Notes under the pieces: generated by a model
What the model saw: only the letters and a program-made list of their open reading frames with translations
Databases searched by the model: none
What the model was told of the DNA's origin: nothing
Made by a program: the position numbers and the translations under genes
In this document: positions 51,475 through 60,856 of the stretch, piece by piece
How the letters are laid out: every line of letters begins with the position of its first letter
Position numbering within the stretch: the stretch's first letter is position 1
Source of the DNA: Sphingomonas sp. BGYR3
Lineage (GTDB): Bacteria; Pseudomonadota; Alphaproteobacteria; Sphingomonadales; Sphingomonadaceae
NCBI RefSeq assembly: GCF_025153455.1
Contig: NZ_JANZNT010000002.1
Location: 496,001 to 560,000 of the forward strand
Direction of reading: 5' to 3'
DNA length: 64,000 nt

Positions 51475-54400
51475 ATGCGCGGATGGGTTGCGGCCGGTGC
51501 CGTGGGGCTGTTGTCGGCAACGTCTGCGCTGGCCCATGACGCATCCACCGTGGTCGCATCGCAACGCGCGACCTACAACCTCAACGCCGAATGGCGGACG
51601 ATCACCGGCGATCCGGCGGGCGCGCATCTGAACGCGTTCGACGATGGCGCATGGACCTTGGCCACGCTGCCCCATGCGTTCAATGAGCGTGAGGCCTTTG
51701 CCCGTGATATCAAGGACCAGTCGACCGGGATCATCTGGTATCGCAAGCGGATCACGCTGCCCGCCGGGGCGCAGGCGGGCAAGGCGTTCCTTGAGTTCGA
51801 AGGGGTGCGTCAGGCCGCCGAAGTCTGGGTGAACGGGCGATCCGTGGTGCTGTCGGAACACGGGGCGATGGCGTTCGGGGCCGATATCACCGCCGCGTTG
51901 CAGCCTGGCGAAAATCTCATCGCGGTCCGCGTCGACAATGACTGGCGGTACAAGGAGCGGGAAAGCGGCAGCGGCTTTCAGTGGAATGACCGCAATTTCA
52001 ACGTGAATTACGGTGGCATCACAAAGAATGTACGGCTGCACCTGACGCCAATCGTCTATCAGACGCTGCCGCTCTATTCGGCGCTCGGCACGACCGGCCA
52101 ATATGTCTGGGCCGATCAGTTCGACATTCCGGGCCGCCGCGCGACCATCCATGCCGAAACGCAGGTGCGAAACGATGCCGCGCAGCCACGGACGCTGGCC
52201 TATCGCGTCGAAATCCGCGATCGCAACGGCCGCGTGGTCGGGCGATTTGACGGAGCGGACGCAACCCTTGCCCCGGGCGAGACGCGGACGCTGTCGGCCG
52301 AGGGGCGGATCGGTCGCCTGAACTTCTGGAGCTGGGGCTATGGCTATCTCTACCGCGTCACCACCACCCTGATCGAACAGGGTCGGACGATCGATGCCGT
52401 CGATACGCTGACCGGTTTTCGCTCGACCCGGTTCGGCGATGGCCTGATCCGGCTGAACGACCGCGTGATGCAGGTCCATGGCTATGCCCAGCGCAGTTCC
52501 AACGAATGGCCGGCGGTCGGTGTCTCCATTCCGCCATGGATCAGCGATTTTTCCAACGCGCTGATGGTCGACAGCGGCGCGAACATGGTCCGGTGGATGC
52601 ACATCACGCCGTCGAAACAGGATATCGAAAGCGCCGACCGGGTTGGCCTGCCCCAGGCGATGCCGGCGGGTGATGCCGAGCGGGACGTGGACGGCCGCCG
52701 CTGGGAACAGCGGACCGCCCTGATGCGCGATGCGATCATCTACAACCGCAACAACCCGTCCATCCTATTTTACGAAAGCGGCAACGAAAGCATCAGCGAG
52801 GCGCACATGGCCGAGATGAAGGCCATTCGGGACCAGTACGACCCGCATGGCGGCCGGGCGATCGGATCGCGCGAGATGCTGGACAGCCGCGTCGCCGAAT
52901 ATGGCGGCGAAATGCTGTACCTCAACAAGAGCGCACGGCACCCGATGTGGGCGATGGAATACAGCCGGGACGAGGGCGCGCGGCTGTATCAGGACAACGA
53001 CACCCCGCCGTTCCACAAGGATGCGCCCGATTACAACCGCAATCAGGACAGCCACGCGATCGAGGATGTCCGCCGCTGGTGGGATTTTTTCCGCATCCGG
53101 CCCGGCACCGGCCGACGGGTCAGTTCGGGCGGGGTCAACATCATCTGGTCGGACAGCAACACGCATTATCGCGGCGACAACAATTATCGCCGGTCGGGGG
53201 AGGTCGATGCGATGCGCCTGCCCAAACAGGGCTTTTTCGCGCATCGGGTGATGTGGAATGGCTGGGTGGATCCGGAGGCGCCGGCAACGCATATCGTCGG
53301 CCATTGGAACTATGCGCCGGGCACCACGCGGCCGATCACCGTCGTTTCCAACGGCACCTCGGTCGAACTGTTTCGCAACGGCCGTTCGCTCGGCATGGGC
53401 ACCCGGTCCAGCGGGTTCCTGTTCACCTGGCCGGCGGTCGAGTGGCAGCCGGGGACGCTGCGCGCGGTCGCCGATGACGGTCGCTCTGCCCATGTCATCG
53501 AAACCGTGGGTGCGCCCGTTGCCCTGCGCCTGACGCCGCGCACCGGCCCGCGCGGCTTTGTGATGGACGGCGCGGACCTGGCGATGGTGGATGTGGAGGT
53601 GGTCGATGCAAAGGGCCGCCGCGTCCCGACCGCGAATGACAAGGTTGCCTTTACCCTGAACGGCCCCGCCGAATGGCGCGGCGGCATTGCCCAGGGCGAC
53701 AGTTCGGGCAAGCCGCGCTCCACCGTCGCCGTTCAGGGCGAACTGGTGCCCGGCACCACGCCGACTGCGGGCACGGCGCGGGGTGAGGATAACTATATCC
53801 TGTCGCGCACCCTGCCGGTCGAGGCGGGGGTGAACCGGGTGCTGCTGCGCGCCGGGCGGAATGCCGGCACCGTGCGGCTGACCGCCAGCGCGCCCGGCCT
53901 GAAACCGGCGACGATCGCCATTCCGACCCGTGCGGCAGCGCCGCTGACCGGCGGCCTGTCACGGGAGTTTGCGAAAGCGGCTCAGCTCGGTCTGCTGACC
54001 CGCGGCCCGACGCCAGCGGGGGATTCGGTCCGTCCCACCCGGTCCACGCATCTGCCCGTTGCCGTCACCGCCGGGTCGAACCCGGGCGATGCAGCCACCA
54101 CGTTCGACGATAACGAACTGTCCCGCTGGGCCAGCGATGGCCGCCCCGATACGGCGTGGATCGAATATCGCTTTGCCGCCCCGGTGACATTGAACGAGAT
54201 CGAACTGAAGCTGGTCGGCTGGCGGTCGCGCGCCTATCCCATCGTCATCACCGTTGACGGGCGAGAGGTGTGGCGCGGCGAATCGGAGCGGCAGCTCGGT
54301 TATGCCGCAATCCCGTTTCCGGCCTCCACGGGACAGGTGGTACGCATCACCCAGACCGGGCCGACCACGGATCGGGATGCGTTCGGCAAGATCGTCGAGC

Positions 54401-54498
54401 TGGCGACCGCGCGACAGGCGGGGGATACCGGCGCAGATGCCATCGCCCCCGGCTGGCGGCTTGCCACCGTCGAGGCCGATTTCCACGGACCGCGCTGA
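51475..54498 (+). CDS. Exported GH2-family glycosidase (beta-galactosidase-like)
   Basis: A 1007-aa protein with a signal peptide (MRGWVAAGAVGLLSATSALA). Sugar-binding jelly-roll (about 25-190), Ig-like domain, then a TIM barrel. The acid/base is Glu438 in YESGNES and the nucleophile is probably Glu495 in MWAMEYSRDEG. DUF4982-like Ig repeats follow, and the end (about 860-980) resembles a discoidin-like carbohydrate-binding domain (DDNELSRWASDGRPDTAWIEY). It acts in the periplasm or outside. The sugar cannot be specified; no sugar transporter or regulator is adjacent. Confidence 0.87.
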   Translation: MRGWVAAGAVGLLSATSALAHDASTVVASQRATYNLNAEWRTITGDPAGAHLNAFDDGAWTLATLPHAFNEREAFARDIKDQSTGIIWYRKRITLPAGAQAGKAFLEFEGVRQAAEVWVNGRSVVLSEHGAMAFGADITAALQPGENLIAVRVDNDWRYKERESGSGFQWNDRNFNVNYGGITKNVRLHLTPIVYQTLPLYSALGTTGQYVWADQFDIPGRRATIHAETQVRNDAAQPRTLAYRVEIRDRNGRVVGRFDGADATLAPGETRTLSAEGRIGRLNFWSWGYGYLYRVTTTLIEQGRTIDAVDTLTGFRSTRFGDGLIRLNDRVMQVHGYAQRSSNEWPAVGVSIPPWISDFSNALMVDSGANMVRWMHITPSKQDIESADRVGLPQAMPAGDAERDVDGRRWEQRTALMRDAIIYNRNNPSILFYESGNESISEAHMAEMKAIRDQYDPHGGRAIGSREMLDSRVAEYGGEMLYLNKSARHPMWAMEYSRDEGARLYQDNDTPPFHKDAPDYNRNQDSHAIEDVRRWWDFFRIRPGTGRRVSSGGVNIIWSDSNTHYRGDNNYRRSGEVDAMRLPKQGFFAHRVMWNGWVDPEAPATHIVGHWNYAPGTTRPITVVSNGTSVELFRNGRSLGMGTRSSGFLFTWPAVEWQPGTLRAVADDGRSAHVIETVGAPVALRLTPRTGPRGFVMDGADLAMVDVEVVDAKGRRVPTANDKVAFTLNGPAEWRGGIAQGDSSGKPRSTVAVQGELVPGTTPTAGTARGEDNYILSRTLPVEAGVNRVLLRAGRNAGTVRLTASAPGLKPATIAIPTRAAAPLTGGLSREFAKAAQLGLLTRGPTPAGDSVRPTRSTHLPVAVTAGSNPGDAATTFDDNELSRWASDGRPDTAWIEYRFAAPVTLNEIELKLVGWRSRAYPIVITVDGREVWRGESERQLGYAAIPFPASTGQVVRITQTGPTTDRDAFGKIVELATARQAGDTGADAIAPGWRLATVEADFHGPR

Positions 54499-54528
54499 AC
54501 CCGATCCACCCCTGCCGACTGCCCGGGT

Positions 54529-57459
54529 CTAGGCGGCGCTGTCCGTGCGGCGGGACAGCTGGCGCGAATAGACCCAGCCAATGCCGATCAGGCTGAAGCC
54601 CAGCGCCATGAAGCTGGCGATCCGCAACAGGCCGTCCAGCCCGGCGGCGTCGATCAGAAACACCTTGACCACCGCGCCCAGCATCAGGACCAGCGACCCG
54701 ATGCGCCAGCTGCGCAGCTTGCCCCGCGATCCCCACCACAGAAAACCGAGCGCCAGCACGATGCCAAGCAGTGAGATCAGCAGGCTTTCAGTCGGATCGA
54801 TGCCGCGCGCGATCAGCACCGGCCCCGCAAACCCCTGCCGCAGCAGCGACAGCGCGAACAACGAAATCAGGGCCATGATCGCGGTGTCCACCGCCACCTT
54901 CGCGCCCGTGGTCACCGGCCCCCATTGGCGCTGCACGCCAACCAACCCGGCGATCGCGACCAGATAGGCCGGGGTCAGCCAGTTGGCGACCGGCACCGGG
55001 CCGACATCCTGCCCATACCATAACGGGTTGTGCAGGATCAGGGTGAACCACCCGAAATGCGCCAGCCCCGTCGTCATCAGGCCAATCGCCGCCGGACGCC
55101 GGATGTCCACCGGGGCGAGCCGCGCGACCGCCAGTCCGGCCAGCAGCAGCATCGCCTGCCACAAAGTCCGCTCACCCATCCCGTACTGAACGAACGCCGC
55201 GCGCGACGTGATGCCGAACAATTGCTTGTACACGCTGTGCAACAGGATCGCCGCCACGATGCCGACGGCCACCAGGGTCGCCCGGCGGACGGCGACGGGC
55301 AGGGTCGCGCCCCGCCATGCCAGCAGGATCAGGGCCGCGCACAGCGGCGCGACGTGCAGGGCCAGATCCCTTGGCCCGATCGCGGATGAGGCAAGGAACG
55401 GATCGCCAATCGCCGCCATCGTCCCGGCCAGTGTCCAGCCGACCAGCGGCTCCAGCGCCCAGATGCCGGCAATCGCCAGCGCGGTCAGCCACGCGGCCGT
55501 CCGGCTGCGCTGGCTCAGGAACAGCGCGGCAACACCCGCTGCGGCCATCCATGCCAGCAGCACGCCGGGCAGGACTTGCGCGATCATGCCGTAGCCAAGG
55601 GCAACCGCACCAACCTCTGCCACGCTGCGCGACGATCGGGGGCGGGCGGTCATCGCCAGTGCCGCAAACGGCACGGTCGCCGCTGCCCAGCGCAGGACGG
55701 CGCGCACCATGTCGACGGGGACGGCCCGGCTGCCCAACCCGGCCAGTTCGGCGGTAAAGGCGGGCGTCACCATCAGGGTAAGGGCAGTCACGACCGCCCC
55801 GGCCCATGCCATAGCGTGCAGCGCCGGGGCATCGCGCCGCCACTGACCGGCGATCAGCGCGCCGCTGACCGCCATCGCCATGATCGGGGCCGCCCATTCC
55901 GGGGTGATCAGCAGCAACGCAGCGAACGCAAGCAGCGCCCCGGACGCCAGCGGGGCCAGCACCTCGCGCGTCCGCCCCTGTTCGCCGCGCTGCCATGACA
56001 GCGCAAATCCCGCGACGGGCAGCACCGCCAGCCCGGCGAGAACGGCGGCCATCATCGGTTCGCTGGCATCCCCGGCCCATCGGCCAAATCGGCTGTACAG
56101 GATCGCCCCCATGATCAGCGGCACGGCCGAAAGCTGCACCAGATCGAGCAGCCGCGCCTTGCCCCGCCAGTGCAGGGCAAGCGGCACGGCGGCAAAGATC
56201 GCGATCTGCGCGGCCGCCACTCCGGCCAGCAACTGGGGATCGGGCCTTGGCCAGATGGCGATCAGCCACAGCCCAATCCCCGCCGCGACCAGCGTGCCCA
56301 GCCTCAGCGTGTCGAACCGCCAGCCCAGTGCCGTCAGCGCGGCACCGATCAACAGATACATGCCCCAGGTCAGCGGGGCGAAACCGGCATTGGTGACCAG
56401 CACCGCCATCTGCAGCGTGGCCAGCCCGCCAGCGACCAGATGCGGCACGCTCGGCCCGCCTCTGGCGTGCAGAAAGGCGGGCAGGACCGCGCCCAGCACG
56501 ATCAGATAGACGCCCAGCGCGGCGAAATCCGACGTCCCCGAAACACCCGCCACCATCATCAGCGCGCCCCAGCCCAGCCCGGCCGTCAGTGCGGCATAGC
56601 TCAGCCAGCGATGCCGCTGTGCCTGCCCGCTCCACGCCAGCCCGCCCGTGACCAGGATCAGGTAAAACGACAGCAGCGGCACGTTCGCGCCATCGCTGGT
56701 GACCAGCAACGGGGCGGCAAATCCGCCGATCAGCCCGATGACCGCACTGGGCAATCCGAACCGGAACGACAGGGCGATGGCCGCTGCGGTGACGGCAGCC
56801 AGACCCGCAAAGGCCGGGCCGGCCCCCATCAGGCCATAGGCGGTGCCGGCCAGATAGAATGCACCATAAAGCGTCGCCAGACCCGCCCCGGCCAGCGCCT
56901 GACGCACGCGCGGATCGGCCACCCGCTCATCAAGGCGATAGGCCGCCTCCGCCCCGGCAAGCAGGCCGAGCCCGAACAGAAAACTCATGGCGACCCGTAC
57001 ACCGGGGGTCAGCAGGCCTGCCTCGATCGAAAAGCGGACCAGGAAAATCCCGGCAATGGCCAGCGCAAATCCGCCGCCCCAGATGGGCAGACGCCGGCCG
57101 AAAATTTCCTCGAAATCGAACGAAAAACCCCGGACTGGCTCGGCCGTGTCAACGGGTTCAGGCCCGGGTTCCGGTGGCGGCAATGGTTCTGCCCGGAAAA
57201 CCGGCACCGGCTCCATCACCGGTTCGGGCGGTTGTTCGGCCGCAAACTCGGCCACGATCGTCTGCGGTTTAGGGGCCGGTTCGTCGGCGACCGGCGATGG
57301 GATTGCCGGCCACGGATCGGCCGGTTGCCGGTCCGGCGATGCGCTTCGCAATGCGGCCAGTTCGGCAGCCATCGACGCCATCTTGCGCTCGATCCGGGTC
57401 AGCCGCTGCCACAGCAGGGCGGCGATCACGCCGAACAGCAGGATGAAGAAAGCGTCCAT
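54529..57459 (-). CDS. DUF2339 giant membrane protein
   Basis: A 976-aa protein. An N-terminal helix (FFILLFGVIAALLWQRL) and short coiled coil (RIERKMASMAAELAALR) are followed by a Pro-rich stretch, then more than twenty hydrophobic segments from about residue 130 to the end. DFEEIFGRRLPIWGGGFALAIAGIFLVRFSIE is the DUF2339 signature. The family's function is not known. It stands alone, convergent with the GH2 gene (30-bp gap). Confidence 0.87.
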   Translation of the reverse strand: MDAFFILLFGVIAALLWQRLTRIERKMASMAAELAALRSASPDRQPADPWPAIPSPVADEPAPKPQTIVAEFAAEQPPEPVMEPVPVFRAEPLPPPEPGPEPVDTAEPVRGFSFDFEEIFGRRLPIWGGGFALAIAGIFLVRFSIEAGLLTPGVRVAMSFLFGLGLLAGAEAAYRLDERVADPRVRQALAGAGLATLYGAFYLAGTAYGLMGAGPAFAGLAAVTAAAIALSFRFGLPSAVIGLIGGFAAPLLVTSDGANVPLLSFYLILVTGGLAWSGQAQRHRWLSYAALTAGLGWGALMMVAGVSGTSDFAALGVYLIVLGAVLPAFLHARGGPSVPHLVAGGLATLQMAVLVTNAGFAPLTWGMYLLIGAALTALGWRFDTLRLGTLVAAGIGLWLIAIWPRPDPQLLAGVAAAQIAIFAAVPLALHWRGKARLLDLVQLSAVPLIMGAILYSRFGRWAGDASEPMMAAVLAGLAVLPVAGFALSWQRGEQGRTREVLAPLASGALLAFAALLLITPEWAAPIMAMAVSGALIAGQWRRDAPALHAMAWAGAVVTALTLMVTPAFTAELAGLGSRAVPVDMVRAVLRWAAATVPFAALAMTARPRSSRSVAEVGAVALGYGMIAQVLPGVLLAWMAAAGVAALFLSQRSRTAAWLTALAIAGIWALEPLVGWTLAGTMAAIGDPFLASSAIGPRDLALHVAPLCAALILLAWRGATLPVAVRRATLVAVGIVAAILLHSVYKQLFGITSRAAFVQYGMGERTLWQAMLLLAGLAVARLAPVDIRRPAAIGLMTTGLAHFGWFTLILHNPLWYGQDVGPVPVANWLTPAYLVAIAGLVGVQRQWGPVTTGAKVAVDTAIMALISLFALSLLRQGFAGPVLIARGIDPTESLLISLLGIVLALGFLWWGSRGKLRSWRIGSLVLMLGAVVKVFLIDAAGLDGLLRIASFMALGFSLIGIGWVYSRQLSRRTDSAA

Positions 57460-57544
57460 GGTTCCCCGCCGTCATCGTCAACCGGCCGACGATTTGCAAT
57501 CGCCAACTCGTTCGGGCTGTGCCGGGCCGGGCCGGTTCAGCGCA

Positions 57545-58198
57545 TCAGTCCGGCTTCCAGGCCCGCATGAAACTGTCGACGCACAGGTCGATCTCTGCCT
57601 CGATCTCCGCGGGGGAGGGCGCTCCGGTCAGGCTCAGGATATGCTGCTGCGGCGATCCGTGGAACAGCATCCCGGCAAACTGCCGGGCCGCGACATAGGG
57701 GTCCCCCGCGCGCAGTTTCCCCATCTGCATCGCGCCGCCCAGAAATACCGACAGCCGCGCCTTGCCCCGCGCCTGTCCGCGTTCGTAGAATGTCCGCGCC
57801 AGTTCGGGAAACCGCCCGGCATTGCCGATCGCCAGCCGGTGCAGCTCGATCACCGGATCGGAATGAACCGTTTCCATCAGGGCTGCGGCATAGCGGCGCA
57901 GGGATTCGGCGATATCCTCGGTGGGGTCCAGCGGCACGTCCATCGCCCGGCCATATCGGGCGACCATCTGGTCCACGACCGCCGCGAACAGCGCCTCCTT
58001 GGACGGGAAATGCGACCACAGCGTCGTCTTCGATCCGCCCACCGCCGCCGCGATCGAAGACATGGACGTCGCGCCATAGCCGCGCGTCAGGAAACTTTCG
58101 CGCGCGGCCTCCACGAACGCTTCGCGCTTGATATCGCGCGATGTTCGTTCGGCATCGTCCTCCGGCTCGGCAGAAAAAACTGTACTGGTCGGTACCAT
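57545..58198 (-). CDS. TetR-family repressor of the adjacent efflux operon
   Basis: A 217-aa TetR/AcrR regulator. The helix-turn-helix is at about residues 27-75 (AARESFLTRGYGATSMSSIAAAVGGSKTTLWSHFPSKEALF). The C-terminal ligand domain has the pattern ELARTFYERGQARGKARLSVFLGGAMQMGKLRAGDP. The start is the ATG at 58198; longer frames run back into the divergent NodT promoter. Two matching operators flank the shared promoter region, so it should repress itself and the nodT-emrA-emrB operon until an inducer binds. Confidence 0.9.
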   Translation of the reverse strand: MVPTSTVFSAEPEDDAERTSRDIKREAFVEAARESFLTRGYGATSMSSIAAAVGGSKTTLWSHFPSKEALFAAVVDQMVARYGRAMDVPLDPTEDIAESLRRYAAALMETVHSDPVIELHRLAIGNAGRFPELARTFYERGQARGKARLSVFLGGAMQMGKLRAGDPYVAARQFAGMLFHGSPQQHILSLTGAPSPAEIEAEIDLCVDSFMRAWKPD

Positions 58199-58251
58199 TG
58201 CGATTGACAACCTATTGCACCGCACCCAAGTTGGCGGCGTACTGACCAGTA
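58183..58251. promoter_or_regulatory. Paired TetR-type operators in the divergent promoter
   Basis: TACTGGTCGGTAC (58183-58195) and GTACTGACCAGTA (58239-58251) are reverse complements with a single mismatch. Each contains a short palindrome (TACTG-N2-CAGTA in the second). One lies over the first codons of tetR and the other ends on the A of the nodT ATG. A TTGACA at 58204-58209 is a likely -35 for the efflux operon; the -10 is weak. Confidence 0.7.
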
Positions 58252-59705
58252 TGGTGATCCTCGTGCGTCTTCGCAAATCCCTTTTCGCCCTGCCGCTGAT
58301 GGCAACAATCGCCGGGTGCGCCTCGGTTCCGGCGCTGGGCGACCGGCCGGAGATCGCGTCGCCGACCCGCTATGCCGCCGAACAAAGCCTTGCTGCAGCG
58401 CCGCAGGGGCAATGGCCGGCCGATGGTTGGTGGCGGGCGATGAACGATCCGGCGCTCGACGCGCTGATGGACGAGGCGCTGGCCCAATCCCCCGATCTGG
58501 CGGTGGCGGCTGCCCGCGTGAACGCCGCGCGCGGTCTGGCCCAACAGGCCGGGGCCGCGCTGCTGCCCCAGGCGGGGGCAGAGGCAAGCGCGGGCGGACA
58601 GCAGCAGAGCCAGAACCTTGGCGTCCCCGCGCAGTTCGTGCCCGATGGCATCCGGGATGTCGGCCGCATCGCGGGCACGCTGTCGTTCGATCTTGATCTG
58701 TGGGGCCGCAATCGCGCCGCGCTGGCCGCTGCGACGTCGGAGGAACAGGCGGCAGAAGTCGACGCCAATCAGGCGCGCCTGTTGCTGACCACCAACATTG
58801 CGGCCGCATGGGCCGATCTTTCCCTGCTTCACGCCCAGCGCGATGTCGCGGCGGACGCCGTGCGCGTGCGTCAGGCGACGGCAGACCTGACCCGGCGGCG
58901 GGTGGACAATGGCCTGGATACGCAGGGCGAACTGGCTCAGGCCCAGTCGCTGGTCCCCGCCGCACAGGCAGAGGTCGCCGCGCTGGATGAGGCGATTGCG
59001 CTGACCCGCAACCGGCTGGCCGCGCTGGCCGGGGCCGGGCCGGATCGCGGCCTTGCCATCGGCCGGCCGGCGGCGGTGCCGATGGCACAGGGCGTGCCGG
59101 CCAGCCTGCCCGTCGACCTGATCGGACGGCGGCCCGATATCGTCGCGGCCCGGCTGCGGACCGAAGCGGCGGCCAGCCGGATCAAGGTGGCGCGCGCCGC
59201 ATTCTATCCCAACATCAACCTGTCCGGGCTAATCGGGCTGCAATCGCTGGGCCTTAATCAGCTGTTCGATTCCGGTTCGACCATCGTCAATGGCGGCGCT
59301 GCGATCAGCCTGCCGCTGTTCGAGGGCGGCCGGTTGCAGGGCCAGTACCGCGGCGCCCGCGCGCAATATGACGAGGCGGTGGCCCGCTATGATGCCACCC
59401 TGCTTCAGGCGATCCGGGAGGTGGCGGACGCAACCGCCAGCCTCAACGCCCTGACCGGGCGGCTGGATCAGCAGCGCGCCTCGCTGGCGGCGGCGGAAAA
59501 TGCCGCCCGCATCGCGCGCATCCGGTTTCAGGGGGGCCTCGCGAACCAGCTGACCGCCCTTCAGGCCGATAATCAGGTGATCGTCGCCCGCCGCGCCGTC
59601 ACGGACCTGGAGGGGCGTCGGCTTCAGCTCGACGTCGCGCTGGTCCGGGCATTGGGCGGCGGCTTTTCCGATACCGGCTCGCGTCTTTCAGGAGCACGTC
59701 CATGA
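58251..59705 (+). CDS. NodT-family outer-membrane efflux lipoprotein
   Basis: A 484-aa TolC-like outer-membrane channel. The lipoprotein signal is LRKSLFALPLMATIAGC (Cys about residue 22). Two OEP repeats follow (about 60-250 and 270-470), with WGRNRAALAAATSEEQAA, DLIGRRPDIVAARLRTEAA and YPNINLSGLIGLQSLG typical of NodT. The ATG at 58251 has no clear Shine-Dalgarno; a GTG at 58263 is an alternative. Its stop overlaps the emrA ATG. It completes a tripartite pump. Confidence 0.92.
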   Translation: MVILVRLRKSLFALPLMATIAGCASVPALGDRPEIASPTRYAAEQSLAAAPQGQWPADGWWRAMNDPALDALMDEALAQSPDLAVAAARVNAARGLAQQAGAALLPQAGAEASAGGQQQSQNLGVPAQFVPDGIRDVGRIAGTLSFDLDLWGRNRAALAAATSEEQAAEVDANQARLLLTTNIAAAWADLSLLHAQRDVAADAVRVRQATADLTRRRVDNGLDTQGELAQAQSLVPAAQAEVAALDEAIALTRNRLAALAGAGPDRGLAIGRPAAVPMAQGVPASLPVDLIGRRPDIVAARLRTEAAASRIKVARAAFYPNINLSGLIGLQSLGLNQLFDSGSTIVNGGAAISLPLFEGGRLQGQYRGARAQYDEAVARYDATLLQAIREVADATASLNALTGRLDQQRASLAAAENAARIARIRFQGGLANQLTALQADNQVIVARRAVTDLEGRRLQLDVALVRALGGGFSDTGSRLSGARP

Positions 59706-60853
59706 CCGAATTGTCCAAGGAACCGCTGGTGGCCGAAGCGGAAGTGGCGGCCCCGGATGAACTGCGCACGCGGCGCAAACGCTGGTTCGGCTATCTGGCA
59801 ATCGCCATCGTCGTTGCGGCGGCGGCATGGGGCGTCTGGTACTGGCTGGCCATGGCGGGCCGGGTGTCGACGGACAATGCCTATGTCGGCGCGGACACGG
59901 CCGTCGTGACGCCGCTGGTCGCCGGGCCGGTAATGGACGTGCGCGTCGCCAATACCCAGTCGGTGAAAAAGGGCGATGTGCTGGTCCGGCTGGACCCGGC
60001 CGATGCGCAGATCGCCGTGGCACAGGCGGAAAGCGCGCTGGCGCAGGCGATCCAGCGATATAATCAGGCGCGGGCTCAGGTCAGCGCCGCCGCCGGTCAG
60101 GCGGGTGCCCGCGATGCCGATATCCGACAGGCGCAGGCCCGCGTTGCCGATGCCGCCGCCGCGTTCGAACGGGCGCGGGTCGAACTTTCCCGGCGAGAGG
60201 CGCTGATTGCCAGCGGGGCGGTGTCCGGCGATGAACTGACGGCGGCGCGGACCGCCTTTGCCTCCACCCGCGCGGCGCTCGATCTGGCGCGGGCTGGTGT
60301 GGCCAGCGCACAGGCGGCGCGCAAGGCGGCGGGCGGCGACCTTGGCGCGACTGAGGCGCTGGTAAAGGGCACCGATCGCGAAACCGCGCCGGAAATCGTT
60401 GCCGCCCGCGCCCGGCTGGATCAGGCCCGGCTGGACCTTGCCCGCACGGTCATCCGTGCGCCGGTCGACGGCGTCGTCACCAACAAGCAGATTCAGGTCG
60501 GCGCACGCGTCGCCGCGGGCAGCCCGATCATGACGCTGGTGCCGCTGCGCTCCGCCTATGTCGATGCCAATTTCAAGGAGGATCAGCTGGCCAGCGTCCG
60601 CCCCGGCCAGCCGGTCGAACTGACGTCCGATTTCTATGGCGACGATGTGGTCTTTCACGGCCGGGTCGTCGGCTTTTCCGGCGGCACCGGTGCGGCCTTT
60701 GCGCTGATCCCGGCTCAGAACGCGACGGGCAACTGGACCAAGGTGGTGCAGCGCCTGCCGGTGCGGATCGCGCTGGATCCGGCGGAACTGACCCGGCATC
60801 CGCTGCGGGTCGGCCTGTCGATGGATGCGACCATCGACACGCGCGGGCGCTGA
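59702..60853 (+). CDS. emrA: EmrA-like membrane-fusion protein
   Basis: A 383-aa HlyD-family periplasmic adaptor. A cytoplasmic tail and one membrane helix (about residues 25-50) precede the biotinyl-like half motif GRVSTDNAYVGADTAVVTPLVAGPVMDV. A coiled-coil hairpin (about 95-240) follows, and then the second half VIRAPVDGVVTNKQIQVGARVAAGSPI. It links EmrB to the outer-membrane channel. It overlaps the NodT gene by 4 nt and lies 3 bp before emrB. Confidence 0.93.
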   Translation: MTELSKEPLVAEAEVAAPDELRTRRKRWFGYLAIAIVVAAAAWGVWYWLAMAGRVSTDNAYVGADTAVVTPLVAGPVMDVRVANTQSVKKGDVLVRLDPADAQIAVAQAESALAQAIQRYNQARAQVSAAAGQAGARDADIRQAQARVADAAAAFERARVELSRREALIASGAVSGDELTAARTAFASTRAALDLARAGVASAQAARKAAGGDLGATEALVKGTDRETAPEIVAARARLDQARLDLARTVIRAPVDGVVTNKQIQVGARVAAGSPIMTLVPLRSAYVDANFKEDQLASVRPGQPVELTSDFYGDDVVFHGRVVGFSGGTGAAFALIPAQNATGNWTKVVQRLPVRIALDPAELTRHPLRVGLSMDATIDTRGR

Positions 60854-60856
60854 GCC

